From Streptomyces hygroscopicus subsp. hygroscopicus (GTDB lineage: Bacteria; Actinomycetota; Actinomycetes; Streptomycetales; Streptomycetaceae): 64,000 nucleotides of DNA. The DNA lies in NCBI RefSeq assembly GCF_030269125.1, contig NZ_BSSM01000001.1, positions 992,001-1,056,000 on the forward strand. The letters are read 5' to 3'. Made by a program: the position numbers and the translations under genes. Positions 26,663 through 34,421 of the stretch are shown here, piece by piece; position 1 is the stretch's first letter, and the number at the start of each line of letters is the position of its first letter. The notes below the pieces were generated by a model. That model had not been told where the DNA came from. It searched no databases and saw only the letters and a list, made by a program, of their open reading frames with translations.

Positions 26663-27934
26663 GTGACCCCCATGCGCGATCACGAACCCGCTCCCCACCG
26701 CCCCGGTCGAAGACTGACCACCAAGGAGACCGCCGAACTGCTCGGCGTGAAGCCCGAGACGGTGTACGCGTACGTCAGCCGCGGCCTGCTGAGCAGCAAG
26801 CGCGAACCCGGCGGCCGCGCCAGCACCTTCGAGGCGCGCGAGGTGGAGGACCTGGCCCGGCGCAACCGCCGTGAAAGCGCCGGGATCCCGGGCTCGGGCG
26901 GCGATCTCTCGGTGCGCACCCGGATCACGCTGATCGAGGCGGACCGGTACTACTACCGGGGCGTCGACGCCACCGAGCTGGCCGCCCGCCACTCCTACGA
27001 GGAGGTCGCGGAGTGGCTGTGGACCGGCCGGCTCGTGCCCGGCACGGTCTTCACCGCGCCCGAGGCGACCGTGCGCGCCGCCCGCTGGGCCGTGAAGGCG
27101 CTGCCCGAGCACACCTCCCCCATCGACCGGCTGCGGGTCGCGACGATCGCCGCGGCGGCCGAGGACCCGCTGCGCTTCGACCTGTCCGGTGAGGCCGTGC
27201 TGAACACGGCGCGCGTCCTCATCCCCACGCTCGTCGCGGCCCTGCCGCCGGTCGTGCGCGACCCCGGGGAGGACGTGCCGCTGGCCCACCGTCTGTGGTC
27301 GCGGCTGACCGGCCGGGACGCGGACGAGGACGCCCTGCGGGTCCTGGACGCCGCGCTGGTCCTGCTCGCCGACCACGACCTGGCCGCCTCCACGCTCGCG
27401 GTCCGGGTCGCCGCCTCCGCGCGGGCCCACGCCTACGCGACGGTCTCGGCGGGTCTCGGTGTCCTGGAGGGCCCGTTGCACGGCGCCAGCAGCGGGCTGG
27501 CCCACCGGATGCTGCTGGACGTCCTCGACCTGGGCAACGCGGCCCCGGTGATCGCCGACGAGCTGCGCGCGGGCCGCCGCATCCCCGGGCTCGGCCACCG
27601 CCTGTACACCGGCGAGGACCCCCGCGCACAGGTCCTCTTCGGCCTGCTGGAGCGGCTCCCGCGCGCGGAACCGGCCCTGCTCGCGGCCCGCGACATCGTC
27701 GCCACGACCGCCCGGCACACCCCGCTGCACGCCAACGTCGACCTGGCGCTCGCGGTGTTCACCTCCTCCTTCGGCATGCCGGCCACCGCCGGCGAGACGA
27801 TCTTCGCCGTCGCCCGCACGGCGGGTTGGATCGCGCACGCCCTGGAGGAGTACGGCGAGCGCCCCCTGCGCATGCGCCCCGTCGGCCACTACGTAGGTCC
27901 GCGCCCGCCACAGCCCCTCCCTGAGGCGGACTGA
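26663..27934 (+). CDS. Helix-turn-helix / citrate synthase fusion (paralogue 2)
   Basis: About 423 residues. Residues 15-70 form a MerR/excisionase-like helix-turn-helix (LTTKETAELLGVKPETVYAY, then REVEDLARR), and the rest (about 75-420) is a citrate synthase domain with GPLHGASSG, GLGHRLYTG and the catalytic Asp context ANVDLALAV, ending HYVGP. GTG 26663 is chosen because AGAGG lies eight bases upstream; ATG 26672 in frame is also possible. An enzyme domain tied to a DNA-binding domain suggests a regulator sensing acetyl-CoA or a 2-oxoacid, or an autoregulated enzyme. It is divergent from paralogue 1 across a palindromic cluster. Confidence 0.85.
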   Translation: MTPMRDHEPAPHRPGRRLTTKETAELLGVKPETVYAYVSRGLLSSKREPGGRASTFEAREVEDLARRNRRESAGIPGSGGDLSVRTRITLIEADRYYYRGVDATELAARHSYEEVAEWLWTGRLVPGTVFTAPEATVRAARWAVKALPEHTSPIDRLRVATIAAAAEDPLRFDLSGEAVLNTARVLIPTLVAALPPVVRDPGEDVPLAHRLWSRLTGRDADEDALRVLDAALVLLADHDLAASTLAVRVAASARAHAYATVSAGLGVLEGPLHGASSGLAHRMLLDVLDLGNAAPVIADELRAGRRIPGLGHRLYTGEDPRAQVLFGLLERLPRAEPALLAARDIVATTARHTPLHANVDLALAVFTSSFGMPATAGETIFAVARTAGWIAHALEEYGERPLRMRPVGHYVGPRPPQPLPEAD

Positions 27935-28052
27935 GCCCCCGCGACTCGCCGCGCGGCCCGGGGCCCCGGCCCATCGGGAGTCCGCCGCCTCTCCCGAGGC
28001 GGGCCTTCCATGAGCACGACACGACCCAGGCCGGAAGTCTCCGTGCCGAAGG

Positions 28053-28071
28053 TCAGGTTAGGCTCACCTCT
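28053..28071 (+). promoter_or_regulatory. Iron box (DmdR/IdeR operator)
   Basis: TCAGGTTAGGCTCACCTCT matches 16 of 19 positions of the actinobacterial iron box TTAGGTTAGGCTCACCTAA. It ends directly against the GTG start at 28072, so repressor binding would block transcription initiation under iron-rich conditions. Confidence 0.8.
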
Positions 28072-29013
28072 GTGAGTAGGTGTGCGTCCGTCTCCCGAAG
28101 CCTCGACGAGCCCGTTTCGGCGACGGCGGCCACGGCGACGACGTGGCTGCTGCTGGAACAGCCCGGCCCGTGGGGCGCCAGGGCGCTCACTTCGAGCCAC
28201 CTGGACCCGGCGCTCGGCCGGGCGCTGGAGGCGGCCGCGGAGGGCACCGGCGTACGTGTCGCGCTCGTCCGGCGCCCCGGTCGCCACGCGGACCCCGGCA
28301 CGTCCGAGATCCGCCAGGTCTACGCCGCCCACACCGTGCCGGGCCGGATCTGGCTGCACGCGGCCGCCACCCACGACCCCCGGCGCCTCCTCGACCTGGA
28401 CCTCGCGGCTCTCGGGGCGGGCGACCACCGTTCCTTCGGCGCGGTGCTCGGCGGCCGTCCGCACACCGGCGATCCGCTCGCGCTCGTGTGCACCAACGGC
28501 AAGCGCGACCGCTGCTGCGCCCTGCTGGGCCGCCCGCTCGCCGCCGAACTCGCCGCGTCGGGGGAAGGCGGGGTCTGGGAGGTCACCCATCTGGGTGGAC
28601 ATCGTTTCGCGCCGACGGTGCTCGTGCTGCCGTACGGCTACGTCTACGGTCGCGCCGAGGCGCACACCCTCAAGAAGGCCCTGGACGGCGTCCGGGAGGG
28701 CCGGGTGGCCGTCGAGGGCTGCCGCGGCTGCTCCGCGTTCGAACGCCCCGGTCAGGCTGCCGAACTGGCGGTGCGTGAGGTGGCGGGCGAGTACCGGGCG
28801 GGCGTACTGGGCGTCGTAAGGACCGAGGGTGCGGCCCCGCGCTGGGCGGTCACCGTGGTCCATGCCGACGGCCGGCGCTGGCGGGTCACCGTGGCACGCG
28901 GCGCGTCTCCGCCACCGCGCCCGGAAAGCTGCGGCGCCGCGGTGCTCGGCACCCCGGCGCGGATGACCGTGCTGGCGGTGCGCGCGCTGCGGCCGACGGC
29001 GCTGGCGGGCTGA
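28072..29013 (+). CDS. Sucrase/ferredoxin-like [2Fe-2S] protein, iron-regulated
   Basis: A 313-residue member of the sucrase/ferredoxin-like family (thioredoxin-fold, Aim32-like), expected to hold a [2Fe-2S] cluster. Cys/His motifs are seen in VCTNGKRDRCCALLGRP near residue 142 and THLGGHRFAPTVLVLPYGY near 178, with a further CRGCSAFE near 224. Relatives include proteins implicated in ferric-siderophore handling, which would fit the iron box. The GTG at 28072 is the first possible start and has no ribosome site, since the iron box abuts it, so a leaderless mRNA is likely. Next is a histidine kinase in the same direction, 36 bases away. Confidence 0.82.
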   Translation: MSRCASVSRSLDEPVSATAATATTWLLLEQPGPWGARALTSSHLDPALGRALEAAAEGTGVRVALVRRPGRHADPGTSEIRQVYAAHTVPGRIWLHAAATHDPRRLLDLDLAALGAGDHRSFGAVLGGRPHTGDPLALVCTNGKRDRCCALLGRPLAAELAASGEGGVWEVTHLGGHRFAPTVLVLPYGYVYGRAEAHTLKKALDGVREGRVAVEGCRGCSAFERPGQAAELAVREVAGEYRAGVLGVVRTEGAAPRWAVTVVHADGRRWRVTVARGASPPPRPESCGAAVLGTPARMTVLAVRALRPTALAG

Positions 29014-29049
29014 ACCGCGCGGCGCGTTCACCCCGTACTGTCGTCCCCC

Positions 29050-30720
29050 ATGAGCCCGACTCCCTCCGCACGCCGTCTGCGCCTCGGTATGCCACGGCGG
29101 GCGTTCTCGCAGGTGCTGCTCATGCAGGTGACGATCGCCGCGGGCGTCGCGGTGCTCGTGACCGGCCTGTTCCTGGCGCCGCTGAGCAAACAGCTGGACC
29201 GCGAGGCGATGCGCCGCGCGCTGGCCATCGCCGAGACCACGGCCCAGGACCCGCAGATCGCCAACGGCCTGCTGACCACGCCGCCGACCGAGGACGGCCC
29301 GGTGCAGCGCGAGGCCGAGCGGATCCGGCGGGCCACGCACGCCGAGTACATCGTGGTCCTCGACCGGCACTGGGTGCGCTGGTCGCACCCGACCACCTCG
29401 CAGATCGGCCGCATAGTCTCCACGAGCCCCTCCGACGCCCTCGCGGGCAAGGAGGTCATGGAGATCGACCGGGGCACCCTCGGGCGCTCCGCGCGCGGCA
29501 AGGTGCCGCTGTACGACGCCCACCACCGCCTGATCGGGGCGGTCTCGGTCGGCATCGCCTACGACAGCGTGCGCGCCCGGCTGATCAGCGTCATCCCGGG
29601 GCTGCTCGCCTACGCGGGGGGTGCCCTCGCGGTGGGCGCGCTGGCCGCCTGGCTGATCGCCCGCAGGGTGCAGCGGCAGACCCGGGACCTGGCCTTCTCC
29701 GATATCTCGGCGCTGCTCGCGGAGCGCGAGGCGATGCTGCACGGGATCCGTGAGGGAGTGGTCGCCCTGGACCGCAGCGGTCGGATCCGGCTGCTCAACG
29801 ACGAGGCGCGCCGGCTCCTGGGCATCGGCGACGAGGCCGTGGGCCGCACCCCGGACGAGGCGCTCGGTGAGGGCCGAACGACCGATGTGCTCGCCGGGCG
29901 GGTGACCGGCACCGATCTGCTGACGGTGCGCGGCCGGCGCGTCCTGGTCGCCAACCGCATGCCCACCGACGACGGCGGTGCGGTCGCCACCCTGCGCGAC
30001 CGCACCGAGCTGGAGCAGTTGGGACGCGAACTCGACTCCACGCGGGGCCTGATCGACGCCCTGCGCGCCCAGGACCACGAGCACGCCAACCGGATGCACA
30101 CCCTGCTCGGGCTGCTGGAACTGGAGATGTACGACGACGCGGTGGAGTTCGTCGGTGAGGTGGTCGGTGACCACCGGGTCACGTCCGAGCAGGTGACCGA
30201 GAAGGTGCAGGACCCGCTGCTGGCCGCCCTGCTGGTGGGCAAGGCGACGGTGGCGGCGGAGCGCGGCGTCGCCCTGTGGGTGTCGGAACGCAGCCGGCTC
30301 CCGGACCGGCTGGTCGATCCGCGGGGGCTGGTCACGGTGGTCGGCAACCTGGTGGACAACGCCCTGGACGCCGTCGCGGGCACCCCGCACGCGCGCGTGG
30401 AGGTCGAGTTGCGCGTCGAGGGCCGTACGGTCGTGCTCAGGGTGCGGGACACCGGCCCAGGAGTTCCGCTGGACCAGCGGGAGTTGGTGTTCACCGAGGG
30501 GTGGTCCACCAAGCGGGCGCCCGCGCACGGCAAGCGGGGCCTCGGGCTGTCGCTGGTGCGCCGGCTCGCCGAACGCCAGGGCGGCAGGGTGACCGTGGGC
30601 ACCGCCGGCGGGGGCGGCGCGGAGTTCACGGTGGTGCTGCCGGAGGCGCTGGGCGAGCCGGGACTGGAGCCGGGGCCCGGATGGGAACCCGAGCCCGAGC
30701 CCACGGCGCGCACCAGTTGA
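29050..30720 (+). CDS. Sensor histidine kinase, CitA/DcuS type
   Basis: A 556-residue membrane kinase. TM1 is near residues 20-45 (LLMQVTIAAGVAVLVTGLFL), an extracytoplasmic PAS-like sensor spans about 46-175, TM2 is near 178-200 (GLLAYAGGALAVGALAAWLI) and a cytoplasmic PAS domain covers about 215-315. The phospho-acceptor is His343 in QDHEHANRMHTLLGL, the SpoOB-like form of citrate/dicarboxylate kinases. The ATPase domain has NLVDNALDAV, DTGPGVP and KRGLGLSLV. No regulator follows directly; a CitB-type regulator lies 3 kb further on the same strand beyond an ABC operon. The ligand is probably a small carboxylate or the ABC substrate. Confidence 0.9.
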   Translation: MSPTPSARRLRLGMPRRAFSQVLLMQVTIAAGVAVLVTGLFLAPLSKQLDREAMRRALAIAETTAQDPQIANGLLTTPPTEDGPVQREAERIRRATHAEYIVVLDRHWVRWSHPTTSQIGRIVSTSPSDALAGKEVMEIDRGTLGRSARGKVPLYDAHHRLIGAVSVGIAYDSVRARLISVIPGLLAYAGGALAVGALAAWLIARRVQRQTRDLAFSDISALLAEREAMLHGIREGVVALDRSGRIRLLNDEARRLLGIGDEAVGRTPDEALGEGRTTDVLAGRVTGTDLLTVRGRRVLVANRMPTDDGGAVATLRDRTELEQLGRELDSTRGLIDALRAQDHEHANRMHTLLGLLELEMYDDAVEFVGEVVGDHRVTSEQVTEKVQDPLLAALLVGKATVAAERGVALWVSERSRLPDRLVDPRGLVTVVGNLVDNALDAVAGTPHARVEVELRVEGRTVVLRVRDTGPGVPLDQRELVFTEGWSTKRAPAHGKRGLGLSLVRRLAERQGGRVTVGTAGGGGAEFTVVLPEALGEPGLEPGPGWEPEPEPTARTS

Positions 30721-30741
30721 TCGGTTGACTGACCGCCGTAC

Positions 30742-31797
30742 TTACTTGACCGCCTTGACGAACTCCGTGGTGTACGTCTTGCTCAGGTCGACGTTCGCGT
30801 TCTTGATGTTGGGGTTGAACGCCTTAAGCACCTTCTCCACGGTCTCGGGGCCGCCCTGCGGCATCACGCCGTCGTCGGTGAACATCGGCAGGGTGCTCTT
30901 GACGGACTGGGTGTAGAGCGCCTTGCCGCCCTGGGCGTAGTCGGCGGGCATCTTGGCGGCGATCTCGTCGGCGCTGTGGGTGGACATCCACTTGAGCGTC
31001 TTGACGAACGCGTTGACCAACTTCTGGACGGTGTCCTTGTGCCCGTTCACCCAGTCCGTCTGCATGTACAGACTTGACGACGGGTACGGCCCGCCCAGCG
31101 CCTGCTGCGAACCCTCCGGGGTGCGCATGTCGAGAAGGACCTTGCCCACCTTCTTGTCCAGGATCGTCGCGACGGTCGGATCGGTGGTCATGCCGCCGTC
31201 GATCGAGCCCTGCTGCAGCGCCGCGATGAACGTCGGTCCCGCGCCGACCGCGACCGGCGTGAACTGGCTGACGTCGACGCCGTTCTTGACCGCCAGGTAC
31301 TTGGTGAGGAAGTCGGTCGAGGACCCGAGCCCGGTCACGCCCAGCTTGCGGCCCTTGAAGTCCTTGGGCGATGTGAGGTCGCCCGCGGCCTTGGCGGAGA
31401 CGACCTCCACCTCGCCCGGCGCGCGCGAGAACTGGACGACCGACTCGACCGACTTGCCCTTCACCTGGAGGTCGAGGGTGTGGTCGTAGAAGCCGACCGC
31501 GCCCTGCACCTGGCCGGCGACGAGCGCGGTCTCGGCCTGGACCCCGGCGGGCTCGCTCATGAGCTGGACGTTCAGGCCCTCGTCCTGGAAGTAGCCGAGG
31601 CGCTGGGTGAGCATCGCGGGCATGTAGATGACCTTGTCGAGGCCGCCGACCATGATCTTGACGGTCTCGCCCTTGCCGCCGCTCCCGCCGCCGGAGCCGG
31701 CCGCGGAACCCGCCGCGTCGTTGGCGCAGGCGGTGAGGGAGGACAGGGCGAGCAGGCCGGCGGCGGCCAGGGAGGCGTGTCGGGCGGTCTTGCGCAT
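30742..31797 (-). CDS. ABC transporter substrate-binding lipoprotein (NMT1/SsuA/TauA-like)
   Basis: A 351-residue lipoprotein. The signal peptide (1-24) ends in the lipobox LTAC, followed by a Gly/Ser linker (SAAGSGGGSGG). The mature part belongs to the NMT1/SsuA group binding sulfonates, nitrate, taurine or thiamine-pyrimidine-like compounds: KIMVGGLDKVIYMPAMLTQR, RLGYFQDEGLNV and LGVTGLGSSTDFLTKYLAVK are typical. ATG 31797. It is the last gene of a three-gene minus-strand operon (ATPase, permease, binding protein) and converges on the kinase gene with 21 bases between stops. Substrate unknown. Confidence 0.9.
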   Translation of the reverse strand: MRKTARHASLAAAGLLALSSLTACANDAAGSAAGSGGGSGGKGETVKIMVGGLDKVIYMPAMLTQRLGYFQDEGLNVQLMSEPAGVQAETALVAGQVQGAVGFYDHTLDLQVKGKSVESVVQFSRAPGEVEVVSAKAAGDLTSPKDFKGRKLGVTGLGSSTDFLTKYLAVKNGVDVSQFTPVAVGAGPTFIAALQQGSIDGGMTTDPTVATILDKKVGKVLLDMRTPEGSQQALGGPYPSSSLYMQTDWVNGHKDTVQKLVNAFVKTLKWMSTHSADEIAAKMPADYAQGGKALYTQSVKSTLPMFTDDGVMPQGGPETVEKVLKAFNPNIKNANVDLSKTYTTEFVKAVK

Positions 31798-31888
31798 GGC
31801 GGTTCACGTCCTTGTGAGAGGGCGGTGCGGGAAGGCGTGGGGGGCTGGTCCTGCGAAGGGCCGGTCGGCCGCGTCCGTAACCGGTGGG

Positions 31889-32752
31889 TCAGCTGTCGGA
31901 ACCGGCGGGCTTCCAGCGGAAGATGCGTCGTTCGGCGAAGGTCAGCAGTCCCTCGGCGGCGAGGGCGACCACGGCGAGGATGACCATCGCGGCGTACACA
32001 CCGGCGGCGTTGAAGGTGTTCTGCGACTGCGCGACGAGCAGGCCGATGCCCTTGGTCGCGCCGATGTACTCGCCGACGATGGCGCCGATGAGCGCGAAGC
32101 CGAAGCTGACATGGAGGCTGGTGAAGATCCAGGAGGTGGCCGACGGGATGACCACTTGGAGGGTGACCCTGCGGTCGCTCGCGCCCAGGATGCGAGCGTT
32201 GGACACCAGGTTGCGGTCCACCTCGCGGGCGCCCTGGAAGGCGTTGAAGAACACCGGGAAGAAGACCAGCACCACGGCGGAGGCGACCTTGGAGGACGGG
32301 CCGAGGCCGAACCAGATCAGGAAGACGGGAGCCAGGACGATCCTGGGGATCGAGTTGAGCACCTTGATGTATGGACCAAGCACTTCCGCGAGCAGGCTGA
32401 TCCGTCCGAGCGCGATGCCGAGGAGGACACCGGCGACCACGCCGACGACCCAGCCGAGCAATGCCTCGTAGAGCGTGTACCAGACCTGCTCGCCCAGCGA
32501 GCCGAGCGCGGTGCCGTGCATGACCCAGGTGGAGATCTGGTCCCAGATCTTGGAGGGCATCGAGAAGTTGAACGGATCGATGACCTTCGCCCGGGACAGC
32601 GCCTCCCACAGGCCGAGGACGGCGACCAGGAGCACCACCCGCGTGGTGTTGACGAGGAGCTTGCGGCGGCGGGCCGCCTGGGCGCGGCTCCGGGCGCGGT
32701 CGGATGTCCTGGCGATGCCGGCGACCGGGGTGTCGAGAATCTCAGGCGACAC
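31889..32752 (-). CDS. ABC transporter permease (SsuC/TauC-like)
   Basis: A 287-residue inner-membrane permease with about six membrane segments, beginning VNTTRVVLLVAVLGLWEALS near residue 35. The EAA-loop region that contacts the ATPase is seen around GASDRRVTLQVVIPSATSWI. I prefer the GTG at 32752, which has AGAGGGG eight bases before it, over GTG 32761, which touches that site. The start overlaps the ATPase stop by 11 bases, implying coupled translation. It moves the substrate bound by the lipoprotein encoded next. Confidence 0.88.
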   Translation of the reverse strand: MSPEILDTPVAGIARTSDRARSRAQAARRRKLLVNTTRVVLLVAVLGLWEALSRAKVIDPFNFSMPSKIWDQISTWVMHGTALGSLGEQVWYTLYEALLGWVVGVVAGVLLGIALGRISLLAEVLGPYIKVLNSIPRIVLAPVFLIWFGLGPSSKVASAVVLVFFPVFFNAFQGAREVDRNLVSNARILGASDRRVTLQVVIPSATSWIFTSLHVSFGFALIGAIVGEYIGATKGIGLLVAQSQNTFNAAGVYAAMVILAVVALAAEGLLTFAERRIFRWKPAGSDS

Positions 32753-33557
32753 GGGCCGCACCCCTCTCGCGGGTGATGCGGACCTCTTCGCCGAGGGACT
32801 GCCAGATCTCCCGGTAGATCTCGATGAAGCGCGGCTGAAGACGTACCGCCTCGACCTTGCGCGGCCGGGGCAGGTCGATCTGGAAGACCTGCTTCACGGT
32901 CGCGGGGCCCGCGGTCATCACGACGACCTTGTCGGCCAGCGCGATGGACTCCTCCAGGTCGTGGGTGACGAAGACGACCGAGGCGCCGGTGCCCTCCCAC
33001 AGCTCCAGCAGTTCGTCCGACATCAGCGCCCGGGTCTGCACGTCCAGCGCCGAGAACGGCTCGTCCATCAGCAGGATCTCGGGGTCGTTGACGAAGGTGG
33101 CGGCGAGGGCGACGCGCTTGCGCTGCCCGCCGGAGAGCTGGTGCGGGTAGCGGTCCTCGAAGGCGGCGAGCCCGACCCGGGCGAGCCACTCACGGGCCTT
33201 CTGCCGGGCCTCGGCCTTGGGGACGCCGCGGAAACGGGGGCCCGCCATGACGTTCGACAGGACGGTGCGCCAGGGGAAGGTGGCGTCCTGCTGGAAGACG
33301 AAGCCGACTTTGTCGCCGACGCCGCCGACCGGCTCCCCGGCCACCAGCACCTCGCCCTCGGTGGGCTCCTCCAGGCCGCTGACCAGGGTCAGCGTGGTGG
33401 ACTTACCGCAGCCGGTCGGTCCCACGACGGCCACGAACTCACCACGTCCGACGGTGAGGTCCAGACCGCGCACGGCCGTGTGCAGTCCCCCGGACGGGGT
33501 TCTGAAGGTTTTGCTCGCGCCCCGCAGTTCGATGGCAGGGCCGGTGTGTGCGCTCAT
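32742..33557 (-). CDS. ABC transporter ATP-binding protein (SsuB/TauB-like)
   Basis: A 271-residue ATPase with Walker A GPTGCGKST near residue 46, Q-loop FVFQQDATFPW, signature LSGGQRKRVALA, Walker B ILLMDEPFSALD and the H-loop VTHDLEES. It is the nitrate/sulfonate/taurine group. It is the first gene of the three-gene operon; ATG 33557 borders a 158-base divergent region with inverted repeats shared with the response regulator gene. No fused regulatory domain. Confidence 0.92.
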   Translation of the reverse strand: MSAHTGPAIELRGASKTFRTPSGGLHTAVRGLDLTVGRGEFVAVVGPTGCGKSTTLTLVSGLEEPTEGEVLVAGEPVGGVGDKVGFVFQQDATFPWRTVLSNVMAGPRFRGVPKAEARQKAREWLARVGLAAFEDRYPHQLSGGQRKRVALAATFVNDPEILLMDEPFSALDVQTRALMSDELLELWEGTGASVVFVTHDLEESIALADKVVVMTAGPATVKQVFQIDLPRPRKVEAVRLQPRFIEIYREIWQSLGEEVRITRERGAARVA

Positions 33558-33596
33558 GGTCCGGGACGGTAGGTCCGCCCCCGGCCCAGCAGCAGT

Positions 33597-33652
33597 CTTG
33601 TGTGCACAAGCGGTTCTTTTGCTCGCAAGAACCTGTTGTGCTCTTTTTGCTC
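33597..33652. promoter_or_regulatory. Inverted and direct repeats in the divergent region between ABC operon and response regulator
   Basis: CTTGTGTGCACAAG (33597-33610) is a near-perfect palindrome. GTTCTTTTGCTCGCAAGAAC (33613-33632) has GTTCTT/AAGAAC arms. TTTTGCTC recurs at 33617 and 33645. This is a plausible binding region for the adjacent CitB-type regulator controlling the divergent ABC operon. Confidence 0.5.
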
Positions 33653-33715
33653 ACGCTACAACTGCGGAGCCGCAAAGGCGGGCCCGCCGCCCGCCGGCCT
33701 TGAAGGAGAGGCCTG

Positions 33716-34408
33716 ATGATTGACGTCCTGGTGGTCGACGACGACTTCCGCGTCGCCGAGATAAACGCCAAGTACGTGGGAAAGGTTCCCGGATTCCGGG
33801 TGGCCGCCCGCGCGCACAGTGCCGCCCAGGCACTGGCCGCCGTGGAACGCGGCGCCATCGACCTGGTGCTGCTCGACCACTATCTGCCGGACCGTACCGG
33901 TTTGGAACTCCTCCAGCGCATGCGGGAGCAGGGTCAGGGCACGGACGTCATCATGATCACGGCAGCCGGCGACGTCTCAACCGTCCAGCAGGCGATGCGG
34001 CTGGGCGCCCTGCACTATCTGGTGAAACCATTCACCTTCGCCGCGCTGCGTACCCGGCTGGACTCCTACGCCGCGCTGCGCCGCACGGTCGACCGGGTGG
34101 GCGGCCGGGGCGTGACCGGCCAGGAGCAGGTGGACCGCATCTTCGGGGCGCTGCGGACGGCGCCCGCCCCCTCCGCGCCCGGCCTGCCCAGCGGCCACAC
34201 CGCCCCCACGACGGACCTGATATGCGACGTCCTGTACGACGCCGACCATCCGCTGTCGGCCCACGAGGTCGCCGCCCGAACCGGCCTGAGCCGCTCCACG
34301 GCCCAGCGCTACCTCCGCCACCTCGAACAGGCCGGCCGCCTGCGACTCTCCCTGAAGTACGGCGACACGGGCCGCCCGGAGCACCGGTACGCATGGGTGG
34401 CGCCGTGA
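33716..34408 (+). CDS. CitB/DcuR-type response regulator
   Basis: A 230-residue regulator. The receiver domain (1-120) has acidic Asp8-Asp10, phospho-acceptor Asp54 in LVLLDHYLPD, the Thr of MITAAGD and Lys of LVKPF. A linker leads to a C-terminal winged-helix-like domain (about 160-225) with HEVAARTGLSRSTAQRYLRH. ATG 33716 is preceded by GGAGAGG. It is divergent from the ABC operon. Its probable partner is the CitA-like kinase on the other side of that operon, since both are of the citrate family and neither has another partner nearby. Confidence 0.9.
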   Translation: MIDVLVVDDDFRVAEINAKYVGKVPGFRVAARAHSAAQALAAVERGAIDLVLLDHYLPDRTGLELLQRMREQGQGTDVIMITAAGDVSTVQQAMRLGALHYLVKPFTFAALRTRLDSYAALRRTVDRVGGRGVTGQEQVDRIFGALRTAPAPSAPGLPSGHTAPTTDLICDVLYDADHPLSAHEVAARTGLSRSTAQRYLRHLEQAGRLRLSLKYGDTGRPEHRYAWVAP

Positions 34409-34421
34409 CGCGCGGCCCCCG

